DNA of 64,000 bases from Streptomyces flaveolus (GTDB lineage Bacteria; Actinomycetota; Actinomycetes; Streptomycetales; Streptomycetaceae). Numbering within the stretch: position 1 is the stretch's first letter; every line of letters starts with the position of its first letter. The notes below the pieces were generated by a model that was given only the letters and a program-made list of their open reading frames with translations, ran no database searches and had not been told where the DNA came from. The stretch is taken from assembly GCF_000716535.1 (NCBI RefSeq), contig NZ_JNWV01000012.1, forward strand, positions 1 through 64,000, read 5' to 3'. This document shows, piece by piece, positions 33,551 through 41,633 of this stretch. Position numbers and translations under genes: made by a program.

Positions 33551-34942
33551 ATGACCCGGCTCGACTCCGCCACCTCCCCCGCCTCACTACGCCGGAGCAC
33601 ACCCCGGGACGCCCCCGCGCGCCCCCGCGCCACCCTCGCCCTGACCAGCGCCGCCACCGCCGTGGCCCTCATGACGTACACGGCCCCGATGGTCACGCTG
33701 CCGGACACCGCGGCCGCCCTGCACACCCCGCTGTCCGCCCAGGCCTGGCTGCTCAACGGCGCCCCCCTCGGCCTCGCCGCCCTCCTCCTGGTGGCCGGCA
33801 GCCTCGCCGACGACTACGGCCGCCGCCGGATCTTCCTCGCCGGCACCCTGGCCCTCGGCCTCACCACCGCCCTCGGCGCCTTCACCACGTCGACCTGGCA
33901 GTTCACCCTGGCCCGCGTCGCCCAGGGCGCGGCCAGCGCGGCCCTGCTGGCCAGCTCCCTCGGCCTGATCGTGCACGCCTTCCCCAGCCCGCGCGGCCGG
34001 CTGCACGCCACCGGGGTGTGGGGCGCCTTCGTCAGCGGCGGCATCGCCGCGGGCCCGCTGCTCACGGGCGCGCTCCCCGACTGGCGGGTGGCCTACGGCG
34101 TCCTGGGCGCCGCCGCCCTCGTCGTGGCCGCGCTCGGCACCCGGGCGCTGACCGAGTCGCGCGCCCCGCGCGGCGGCCGGCCGGACGCCCTCGGTGCGCT
34201 CACCTTCGGCCTGGCGCTGGTGGCCCTGGTCGCGGCCCTGACGCTGGGCCGGGACGGCTGGCTGCGCGCGCCGGTCGGGCTGCTGTTCGCGGCGGCCGTC
34301 GTCCTGGTCGCCGTGTTCGTCGCCGTGGAGCGCCGGACCGGTACCCCGATGATCGACCTCGGACTGCTGCGGCACGCCCGTTTCCTGGCCTCCTCGGCGG
34401 GCGGCCTGTTCACCGGCCTGGCCGTGATCGGCCTGTTCAGCTTCCTGCCGGCGCTGCTCCAGCAGTCGCTCGGGCTCTCCCCGCTGGCCACGGCCGGACT
34501 GTTCCTGCTCTGGTCCGGCCTGAGCTTCGTCGTCGCCCTCCAGGTCAAGCACCTGGCCGGCCGCGTCACCGCCCGCACCCAGCTCGCCCTGGGCTTCGTC
34601 CTGCACACCATCGCCATGGTCACGATGCTCGGCGCCATCGGCTCCGGCTCCTGGACCCGGCTGCTGCCCGGCCTGATCGTCGGCGGCATCGGCAGCGGCC
34701 TGCTCAACGGCGCGCTGCCGCTGCTCGCCGTCGATTCGGTGCCGCCGCAGCGGGCCGCGATGGGCTCCGGCGCGCAGCAGACCTTCCGCTACATCGGCTC
34801 CTGCGCCGGCGTGGCCCTGACCATCGCCATCGCCACGTCGGGCGGCAGCCTGGCCCGGGGCACGAACATCGCCCTGCTGGTGTCGGCGGGGCTGGCGGTG
34901 GCGGGCGCGGTGAGCGTGCTGGCGCTGCGGGAGCGGGCGTGA
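33551..34942 (+). CDS. MFS transporter (drug efflux type)
   Basis: A 463-residue major-facilitator protein with 12 or more hydrophobic segments. The A-motif between helices 2 and 3 reads GSLADDYGRRRIFLAG, the usual form of DHA-type drug:H+ antiporters, and the TM5 segment GVWGAFVSGGIAAGPLLTG fits the C-motif. ATG 33551 has only a weak AGGACAGG site; an ATG at 33482 would add 23 residues. It is divergent from the HxlR gene and likely induced when the regulator is released. The substrate is unknown. Confidence 0.85.
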   Translation: MTRLDSATSPASLRRSTPRDAPARPRATLALTSAATAVALMTYTAPMVTLPDTAAALHTPLSAQAWLLNGAPLGLAALLLVAGSLADDYGRRRIFLAGTLALGLTTALGAFTTSTWQFTLARVAQGAASAALLASSLGLIVHAFPSPRGRLHATGVWGAFVSGGIAAGPLLTGALPDWRVAYGVLGAAALVVAALGTRALTESRAPRGGRPDALGALTFGLALVALVAALTLGRDGWLRAPVGLLFAAAVVLVAVFVAVERRTGTPMIDLGLLRHARFLASSAGGLFTGLAVIGLFSFLPALLQQSLGLSPLATAGLFLLWSGLSFVVALQVKHLAGRVTARTQLALGFVLHTIAMVTMLGAIGSGSWTRLLPGLIVGGIGSGLLNGALPLLAVDSVPPQRAAMGSGAQQTFRYIGSCAGVALTIAIATSGGSLARGTNIALLVSAGLAVAGAVSVLALRERA

Positions 34943-34999
34943 GCAGTGCGGGCATGACCGGACGTGCCCAGGCGCGGACGGGTGCGCGTCGGGCCCGGC

Positions 35000-35830
35000 T
35001 CACCTGGGCCGCATCGACACCAGCTTCCCCCAGACCACCAGCCGGTACCGGGAGGTGAACTCCGGGGTGCAGGTGGTCAGGGTGATGTAGCGGCCCGGCT
35101 CGACGTACCCGTACCCCGGCCGCACGAGCGAGCGCGGGACGGGCCGGACGACCGCCGCGTCCACGGGCGACGTGCGCGGCAGGATCCGGTCGACGTCGTA
35201 CGTGTACGTCGCCGTCCGCGTCTCCACCTCGATGGCGTCCCCGCGCCGCAGCCGGGGCAGATGCCGGAAGGGCTCGCCGTGCGTGTTCCGGTGCCCGGCG
35301 AGCGCGAAGTTCCCGGCCCGGCCCGGCTGCGCGGTCCCGGGATAGTGGCCGACGTACCCCTTGTTCAGTACGTCCGCCTTGCTCACGCCCTCGGCGACGG
35401 GGACGCGCAGGCCCAGCCGGGGGACGGTGAGCACGGCGTACGCCTGGGACCGCCGGGGCAGGGCTGCGGGGGTGGACGGGCGCCGAGGGGCACGAGAGGC
35501 GCCGGGATCCCCGGTTCGCGCGGCGGAGGGCACGCCGGAACCGCCGGGAGAGCCGCCGGCGCCGTCCACCGTGGCGCCGGCCGCGCTCGTCGTACCGTCG
35601 TCGCCGGCCGTCGTACCGCCGCGCCACTCCCGCTCCAGCGCCGCCACCTTCCGCTCGGCGCCACGCCGGGCCTCCCGGTTGGTCCACCACATCTGGTGCG
35701 CGACCAGCAGCAGGAGGACCAGCCCGGCCGTCACGAGCACCTCGCCCCCGCTCCACAGCACCCGCCTGCGCCGGGCGCGCCGGCGCCGATCGCTGTGCCG
35801 TACGACCCGCACGCCCGCCGCAGCCCGCAT
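35000..35830 (-). CDS. Class E sortase
   Basis: A 276-residue sortase. An Arg-rich cytoplasmic N-terminus and a membrane segment (VLVTAGLVLLLLVAHQMWW) are followed by an Ala/Gly/Pro linker and the catalytic domain with His180 (LAGHRNTHG), Cys254 (TLTTCTP) and Arg261/Arg263 (SRYRLVV). The TLTTC form and LAGHR are typical of class E enzymes that cleave LAxTG. GGAGGTG lies upstream of ATG 35830. It is alone, unlike the SrtE1/SrtE2 pair. The LAxTG protein 9 kb away is a possible substrate. Confidence 0.85.
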   Translation of the reverse strand: MRAAAGVRVVRHSDRRRRARRRRVLWSGGEVLVTAGLVLLLLVAHQMWWTNREARRGAERKVAALEREWRGGTTAGDDGTTSAAGATVDGAGGSPGGSGVPSAARTGDPGASRAPRRPSTPAALPRRSQAYAVLTVPRLGLRVPVAEGVSKADVLNKGYVGHYPGTAQPGRAGNFALAGHRNTHGEPFRHLPRLRRGDAIEVETRTATYTYDVDRILPRTSPVDAAVVRPVPRSLVRPGYGYVEPGRYITLTTCTPEFTSRYRLVVWGKLVSMRPR

Positions 35831-36011
35831 CCGCGCCCACCTCCACCGGAGCCGCCCGCACGATAGGCGCACCGCCTCCAACTGGCCAGTGACACAAGGG
35901 CGGTGGTCCGGAGGCAGGCTTCTTCAACGGGTTTGAGAAAGGGCCGTCACAACCCTCGACAACGCCGTCCGGCACCCCCGATGCTTCCTGTGGCATGCCG
36001 GGGGGACGAGT

Positions 36012-36039
36012 CGGCACCGCTCCCAGGAACGCGGTGCCG
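36012..36039. repeat. Inverted repeat in the 5' region of the galactanase gene
   Basis: CGGCACCG (36012-36019) and CGGTGCCG (36032-36039) are perfect inverted repeats around 12 bases, ending 29 bases before the ATG. It could form a leader hairpin or be an operator. Confidence 0.45.
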
Positions 36040-36068
36040 GAGCCGCACGGAGAGGCAGCGAACGACCC

Positions 36069-37541
36069 ATGATCCGACGCAGAACTCTGCTGGCCGCCGC
36101 GGGCGGCGGCCTCCTCGGCAGCGCGCTGGCCACGGGCACGGCCCGGGCGGACGCGACGATCGCCGTGAACCCGTCCACGACGTACGGCACCTGGGAGGGC
36201 TGGGGCACCTCCCTGGCCTGGTGGGCGAACGTCTTCGGCGCGCGGGACGACTTCGCCGACATCTTCTTCACCACCACGAACACCACGTACAACGGCACGT
36301 CCCTGCCCGGCCTGGGCCTGAACATCGCCCGCTACAACCTGGGCGCGTGCAGCTGGAACAGCGTGAACGGCGCGTCGATGGCCGTCTCCCCGAACATCCC
36401 CTCCTTCAAGCAGATCGAGGGCTACTGGCAGGACTGGACGAACGAGGACCCGGCGTCCGCCGCCTGGAAGTGGACGGCGGACGCCACCCAGCGGGCCATG
36501 CTGGTGAAGGCGGCCCAGCGCGGCGCGATCACCGAACTCTTCGCCAACTCCCCCATGTGGTGGATGTGTTCCAACCACAACCCGTCCGGCGCGGCCGACG
36601 GCGGCGACAACCTCCAGTCCTGGAACCACCGCCAGCACGCCTCCCACCTCGCCGCGGTCGCCCTGTACGCGAAGCAGCACTGGGGCGTGGACTTCGCCAC
36701 GGTGGAGGCCTTCAACGAGCCCTCCTCGTCCTGGTGGACGGCGACCGGAACGCAGGAGGGCTGCCACATCGACGCGGGCGTGCAGGCGGCCGTACTGCCG
36801 TACCTGCGCAGCGAGTTGGACAAGCGCGGCCTGACGGGCACGCGGATCTCCGCATCGGACGAGACGAGCTACGACCTTGCCCGCACCACCTGGAACTCCT
36901 TCTCGGCCACGACGAAGGGCTACGTCGACCGGGTCAACGTCCACGGCTACCAGGGCTCTGGAGGCCGCCGCGACCTCCTCTACACGGACGTCGTCACCAC
37001 GGCCGGCAAGGCCCTGTGGAACTCCGAGACCGGCGACGGCGACGCCACCGGCCTGACGATGGCGAGCAACCTCCTCTACGACTTCCGCTGGTTGCACCCC
37101 ACCGCCTGGGTGTACTGGCAGGTGATGGACCCGAGCGCGGGCTGGGCGACGATCGCCTACGACCCGGGCACGCTCCAGCCGGGCGCGGTGCAGACGAAGT
37201 ACTACGTCCTGGCCCAGTTCACCCGCCACATCCGCCCCGGCATGACGATCCTGGACACCGGCGTGAGCTATGCGGTGGCGGCCCTGGACCGGCCGGCGAA
37301 ACGCCTGGTGATCGTCGCCGCGAACACCTCCTCCTCCGCCCAGACCCTGACCTTCGACCTCTCCCGCTTCACCGCCGTGACCGGCGGCTCGGGCGGCCTG
37401 GTCCCCCGCTGGAACACGGTCACCACGGGGGGCGACCGGTACACGGCCCGCTCGGACACCCGCCTGAACGGCACATCGGTGGCCGTCCCCTTCGCGGCGA
37501 AGTCGGTGCAGACGCTCCAGGTCGACGGTGTCACCGTGTGA
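36069..37541 (+). CDS. Secreted endo-beta-1,6-galactanase-like glycoside hydrolase (GH30 type)
   Basis: A 490-residue secreted hydrolase. A twin-arginine-type signal (MIRRRTLLAAAGGGLLGSAL) precedes a TIM barrel beginning TYGTWEGWGTSLAWWA, the start typical of bacterial endo-beta-1,6-galactanases. The acid/base is probably Glu217 in AFNEPSSSWW and the nucleophile Glu320 in LWNSETGDGD. A C-terminal beta-sandwich follows. The expected substrate is the beta-1,6-galactan side chain of plant arabinogalactan proteins. No carbohydrate-binding module is seen. A GGAGAGGCAG stretch precedes ATG 36069. Confidence 0.8.
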   Translation: MIRRRTLLAAAGGGLLGSALATGTARADATIAVNPSTTYGTWEGWGTSLAWWANVFGARDDFADIFFTTTNTTYNGTSLPGLGLNIARYNLGACSWNSVNGASMAVSPNIPSFKQIEGYWQDWTNEDPASAAWKWTADATQRAMLVKAAQRGAITELFANSPMWWMCSNHNPSGAADGGDNLQSWNHRQHASHLAAVALYAKQHWGVDFATVEAFNEPSSSWWTATGTQEGCHIDAGVQAAVLPYLRSELDKRGLTGTRISASDETSYDLARTTWNSFSATTKGYVDRVNVHGYQGSGGRRDLLYTDVVTTAGKALWNSETGDGDATGLTMASNLLYDFRWLHPTAWVYWQVMDPSAGWATIAYDPGTLQPGAVQTKYYVLAQFTRHIRPGMTILDTGVSYAVAALDRPAKRLVIVAANTSSSAQTLTFDLSRFTAVTGGSGGLVPRWNTVTTGGDRYTARSDTRLNGTSVAVPFAAKSVQTLQVDGVTV

Positions 37542-37550
37542 CGGGACTCG

Positions 37551-38267
37551 TCATCGCAGCGGCAGGGCGTCCTGGTAGCCGTTCGCCGGCCGCGGGACCC
37601 TCGTGACCGTGCGGGCGTCCAGCGCGACCGCCGCGGAGCCGGTGCCGAGCCGCCCGCCGGGGTGCCAGGTCCCCGTGACCGTCACCCATGTGTCGGCGGG
37701 CAGCTCGGGGCCGCCGTGGATCCGCACCTTGACCGACTGGGCGTCCGCGGCGCAGCAGTTGAGGATGATCCGGGTCAGCTCCCAGCCGCCGCGCGTGCCG
37801 GAGAGGGGCGTGACGAACCCGGTCATCCGGATCGTGCGCCCCTTGATGGCCTGCCCGCGGTCCTCCCGCACCCGGCTGGTGAAGTCGGAGAGGGTCATGG
37901 GCAGGGGCGAGGTGGCGGGCAGCGGCTCGAAGTCGCTGTCATGGGTGACGGCCTTCGCCGGCTGCCGGGCGGCGGTGTAGGCGCCGAGGGCGGGTGGGGC
38001 GTAGAGCAGCAGGCTGAGGGCGGGCAGGAGCAGCAGCCAGGAGACACGGGGCAGGCCCGAGTGGTCGTGCCCGTGACCGGTGCCGGCGTCGCCTCTGTCG
38101 AGGGCGGCGCTCGCGATCCCCAGCAGGAGCAGGACGGCCCCGGAGGCGATGAGCGGGAGCCGCATGCCCTCCTTGACGTAGCGCAGGCAGAGGTCGGTGA
38201 AGAGGGAGACGTGCAGCAGCCCGAGCCCGCAGAGGACGAGCAGCCCCGCCTGGAGCGACCGTTTCAC
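37551..38267 (-). CDS. TIGR03943 family membrane protein
   Basis: A 238-residue protein with three or four N-terminal hydrophobic segments, a His-rich loop (GTGHGHDHSG) and a C-terminal soluble domain (KGRTIRMTGFVTP, IILNCCAADAQSVKV, TWVTVTGTW) typical of TIGR03943. GTG 38267 follows GGAGGG. This family is almost always encoded next to a COG0701-type permease, as here. The CC in LNCCAADA and the His-rich loop suggest metal handling. Function is not established. Confidence 0.8.
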   Translation of the reverse strand: MKRSLQAGLLVLCGLGLLHVSLFTDLCLRYVKEGMRLPLIASGAVLLLLGIASAALDRGDAGTGHGHDHSGLPRVSWLLLLPALSLLLYAPPALGAYTAARQPAKAVTHDSDFEPLPATSPLPMTLSDFTSRVREDRGQAIKGRTIRMTGFVTPLSGTRGGWELTRIILNCCAADAQSVKVRIHGGPELPADTWVTVTGTWHPGGRLGTGSAAVALDARTVTRVPRPANGYQDALPLR

Positions 38268-38299
38268 AGACCCTCCCCCAGCCCCTCTCGCGTACCGGC

Positions 38300-39325
38300 T
38301 CACAGCAGCACCCCTCCGATCAGCGCGCTGCACGTGACGGCGACGACGACGGTCGCGGCGGAGAACCTGACCGCGAAGGCCCGCCCGAAGGTCCCCGCCT
38401 GGAGGGCGATGAGCTTCAGGTCGACCATGGGCCCGACCACCATGAACGCCAGCCGCGCGACCGGCGGGAACCCGGTCAGCGAGGCGGCCAGGAAGGCGTC
38501 GGCCTCGGAGCACACCGCGAGCAGCACGGCGAGCCCGGCCAGGAAGAGCACGGACAGCCAGGGCGCGGCGGCGAAGGTGTCGAGCACGGAACGCGGGACG
38601 GCCACGTTGAAGGTGGCCGCGGCCATGGCGCCGAGCACCAGGAACCCGCCGGCGTGCAGGAAGTCGTGCTGGAACCCGCGCCGGAACTCGTCCCACCGGC
38701 TGTGCCCGTGCTGGTGCCCGGTGTGCCGTACGACGGGCCTGAGCCACTCGGCCCGCCCGAACCGGAGCCACAGCCAGCCCATGACGACGGCGGTGGCGAG
38801 GGAGGCGAGCAGCCGGGCGAGCACCATGGCGGGGTTGCCGGGGAACGCGATGGCGGTGGCGGTGAGCACGACGGGGTTGATGGCGGGCGCGGAGAGCAGG
38901 AACGCGAAGGCGGCGGCCGGGTTCACCCCGCGGCCGATGAGACTGCCGGCGACCGGCACGGAAGCGCACTCGCACCCCGGCAGCACGACCCCCGCGACCC
39001 CGGCCACCGGTACGGCCAGCGCGGGCCGCCGGGGCAGGATCCTGTTGAACACGCCGTCCGGCACGAAGGCGTTGATCGCGCCGGACAGGGCCGTGCCGAG
39101 CAGCAGGAAGGGCAGGGCCTGCACGGTGACGGCCAGGCACACGGTCCGCCAGGCCTGCACGGCCGGGGCGTCGCCCCAGCGCCCGATGAGGAAGAGGAGG
39201 GTGCCGGGCACGACGGCGGCCCCGAGGAGCAGGACCGGCCAGTGCCGGGGCGGCGCGGGGGTGTCAGCCCCCTCCCCGACGCCGGCCGGACGATCGTCCT
39301 CGACCAGCACTCCCGCCTTCTGCAT
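38300..39325 (-). CDS. Permease, COG0701/YraQ type
   Basis: A 341-residue integral membrane protein with about eight hydrophobic segments and the conserved PGCECASVPVA Cys-x-Cys motif at the mouth of a helix, as in the predicted permease family (DUF318). A second Cys-containing segment, LAVCSEADAFLAASL, occurs in the C-terminal half. A His-rich stretch (HTGHQHGHS) lies in the central loop. A GCGGAG ribosome site precedes ATG 39325. It is upstream of the TIGR03943 gene with 32 bases between, so both are likely one operon transporting an unknown ion or metal complex. Confidence 0.8.
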   Translation of the reverse strand: MQKAGVLVEDDRPAGVGEGADTPAPPRHWPVLLLGAAVVPGTLLFLIGRWGDAPAVQAWRTVCLAVTVQALPFLLLGTALSGAINAFVPDGVFNRILPRRPALAVPVAGVAGVVLPGCECASVPVAGSLIGRGVNPAAAFAFLLSAPAINPVVLTATAIAFPGNPAMVLARLLASLATAVVMGWLWLRFGRAEWLRPVVRHTGHQHGHSRWDEFRRGFQHDFLHAGGFLVLGAMAAATFNVAVPRSVLDTFAAAPWLSVLFLAGLAVLLAVCSEADAFLAASLTGFPPVARLAFMVVGPMVDLKLIALQAGTFGRAFAVRFSAATVVVAVTCSALIGGVLL

Positions 39326-39448
39326 GCCGACTCCGCGTGTAGACGTCGGGACAGAAGATATCCAGACGTGCGTACCGGCGGGGCGGCCCCCTCCTCGGCA
39401 GCCCTCCGCGCCTCACTTTTGTCGCGTCCCGGCAGTACGGTGTCCCCC

Positions 39449-40465
39449 ATGCGCCCCGACACGCCTGCCGAGAACGTCGACCACACCGCCGAAGCGGCAC
39501 GCCTGGAGCGGACCGCCGGCCTGTATCCCGAGGACGCCGAGACCCTCCTCCTGCGGGCGGCGGCCCACCTGGAGCTGTCCGGCGACCGCCCCGCGGCGAC
39601 CACGCTCTACGACCGCCTGCTGTCGTCCGCCGACGGGCTGGACAACCCCGCCCTGGTCCGCGCCCTGAAGGCGTCGAACCTGTGGGAGTACGGCCATGAG
39701 GCCGAGGCCAGGGCGATCATCGAGGGCATCCGCGCGACTGCGCCCCGGGACCCGGCCCCGTGGGTGATCGTGGCGGAGGCCCTGGAGTCCCACGACGAGC
39801 TGGAGGCGGCGGCGAAGACGTTCAGCGAGGCCGCCGACCTCCTGCTGCCGGACGCGTCGGAGGAACCCCCTCCCGCGACCCACCCCCTCCTCTACGGCCG
39901 CCACCGCGTCCGCCGCATGCTGGGCCTGCCGCACGACGACCGGGACACTCTCGCGGACACCCTGCACACGTCCCCGGTCTCCCTGGACGAACTCCACGAC
40001 CCCAAGCGCGTGTGGTCGCTGGGCTCGGACAACCCGGCGGAACTGGCGGCGGAGATCTCCCGCCTCCGCGCCGAACTGGGCGCCTACCGCGAGGCCCTCT
40101 CCCGCCCGTTCCCGGTCGCGGTCCTGCACTGGCCGGCCCCGGAACTCTCCGAGCTCCTGTCGGCGTACCCCGCCCTGTCGTCGGAGTACCCGTCCCACAC
40201 CGACCACTTGGCGACCATAGAGTCCTCCCTGCGCGAGCTGTCCGCCTCGGGCACGGCCAACCTGGGCATCGTCACGGGCACGGTCCCGTCCTACGAGGCG
40301 TTCGCGGCATCGGAGGGCTCGTCCCCGTCGGACCCGACCCTGCTGCCCCAGTACGCGACGACGCTGGCGGCACGGGGGCGGGCGGTGGCTTGGCCGCCGG
40401 GGAGGGGGGCTTCTTGCTGGTGTGGGTCGGGCGGGGCGTACCAGGAGTGTCACGGGGTGGACTAG
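39449..40465 (+). CDS. SEC-C motif protein with TPR-like repeats
   Basis: A 338-residue soluble protein. TPR-like helical pairs (EDAETLLLRAAAHLELSGDR, ARAIIEGIRATAPRDPAPW, VAEALESHDELEAAAKTF) fill the N-terminal half, and the protein ends in a SEC-C zinc motif (CWCGSGGAYQECHG). SEC-C tails occur on SecA and on many unrelated proteins and may bind ribosomes or chaperones. No ribosome site precedes ATG 39449; TACGGT lies seven bases upstream, possibly a leaderless start. It overlaps the convergent HNH gene by four bases. Confidence 0.78.
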   Translation: MRPDTPAENVDHTAEAARLERTAGLYPEDAETLLLRAAAHLELSGDRPAATTLYDRLLSSADGLDNPALVRALKASNLWEYGHEAEARAIIEGIRATAPRDPAPWVIVAEALESHDELEAAAKTFSEAADLLLPDASEEPPPATHPLLYGRHRVRRMLGLPHDDRDTLADTLHTSPVSLDELHDPKRVWSLGSDNPAELAAEISRLRAELGAYREALSRPFPVAVLHWPAPELSELLSAYPALSSEYPSHTDHLATIESSLRELSASGTANLGIVTGTVPSYEAFAASEGSSPSDPTLLPQYATTLAARGRAVAWPPGRGASCWCGSGGAYQECHGVD

Positions 40466-41520
40466 CGGCTCAACCACCACTCGCGGTGGTAGCGGACGTA
40501 ATCCAGGTGGATCTTGTGCTTCCGGTGCCGCTTGAGCTTCGGCCGAACGTCCACGCCGAAAGCTCCTGCCCGTACGACAATCGACCAGTCGTCCTCGATG
40601 ACGATGGCGCCTATGTCTAGGCGGACGTGACAGTTCGGGCAGAGGCAGAGGACGTTCGGCTCGACGTCAGGGCCCCTGTGCGGCTTGCTCAGGGGTCGAA
40701 TGTGGGCGCCTTCGCTGTACGGCTTGCTGTCCGGGCCAAGCAGGCGAAGGCCGCACACTTGGCACTCTCCGTCATGCAGCCTTTTCACGTTCCGTATCAC
40801 TGCGTCGTCCCGAACCAGACGCTGCACGCGGGCAGTCCGTGCCTGAGGGAACTTCTCACCCGAGGGCGGCTCCTCCTCGGCGTCCCCGGCCTCCTCTTCG
40901 GGCTCGTCCTCGGCGCCTTCGTCGTCTCCCTCCTCCTCGGGCACCTGCTCCTGCCGTTCCAGCAAGTCGGCGATCTGGCGCTCCAGGGAAGTCGGATCTT
41001 GCCTGTCTTCAGGAAGACGCTTCAGATCGAACTGGCAGATCTCGACAGGCGTACCGTCGGGGGCCGGGGACTGTGCGATGGCGGTACGGATGTCCGTGAC
41101 CAGGTATAGGCCGTCATACCTGTAGCAGTCGATCGGCGAGTACCGCTTGTCCCCCTTCCAACCGCGGATGACCCGAACGGGATGGCCGCGTTCGTAACTT
41201 CGCTTCAAAGCGGCATTGTCCGCATAGTCCCAGGACTGGCTGCGCCGGAGCCTTGGCACGCCCTTGACCTTGTACTTGTCCACGTCCGGTGAGGCTCCCG
41301 TGTAGCGGATGCTCTCCCAGTCGTCGTGATCGTCCTCATACCCCCCGTGCAGGACGATGGCGTCCGCGATCCGAGTGCCGTCCTTGTCTACGAGTGTTGA
41401 GATGCCCCTGACCGTGTCGCTGTGCAGGTTGTTGCGCTTCACCTGTCTCCGTCGGTGAAACTCCGCGCCTGGAGCGATGCCATCGATGTGACCGATCCTT
41501 TGTTCTCCCACGGGCGCCAT
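40462..41520 (-). CDS. SRA (YDG)-HNH endonuclease, candidate type IV restriction enzyme
   Basis: A 352-residue protein with an N-terminal SRA/YDG-like domain (GAEFHRRRQV, IVLHGGYEDDHDDWESI, RYSPIDCYRYDGLYLV), a strongly acidic linker (around residues 193-223) and a C-terminal HNH nuclease (CQVCG, AHIRPLSKPHRGPDVEPN, LCLCPNCHVRLD). SRA domains recognise modified cytosine by base flipping; SRA-HNH proteins in Streptomyces act as modification-dependent restriction enzymes (ScoMcrA-like). Base composition is clearly less GC-biased than the flanking genes. It is divergent from the PLD-helicase gene, with 113 bases between them. Confidence 0.83.
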   Translation of the reverse strand: MAPVGEQRIGHIDGIAPGAEFHRRRQVKRNNLHSDTVRGISTLVDKDGTRIADAIVLHGGYEDDHDDWESIRYTGASPDVDKYKVKGVPRLRRSQSWDYADNAALKRSYERGHPVRVIRGWKGDKRYSPIDCYRYDGLYLVTDIRTAIAQSPAPDGTPVEICQFDLKRLPEDRQDPTSLERQIADLLERQEQVPEEEGDDEGAEDEPEEEAGDAEEEPPSGEKFPQARTARVQRLVRDDAVIRNVKRLHDGECQVCGLRLLGPDSKPYSEGAHIRPLSKPHRGPDVEPNVLCLCPNCHVRLDIGAIVIEDDWSIVVRAGAFGVDVRPKLKRHRKHKIHLDYVRYHREWWLSR

Positions 41521-41633
41521 ACTGAACGGAATCGATCACTTGTGTCACTCCAGATTCGCAGTTTGACGCGAACACGGGCTGTCAGTGGTCCCTGTTACAA
41601 CTGGTCGTACCGCGAGGGACTAAGGGGGCGGGC

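Noticed and set aside
38654..39448. An N-terminal extension of the SEC-C protein into the permease region
   Set aside because: The extension is antisense to a well-supported permease gene and is low-complexity; the protein has a natural start at 39449.
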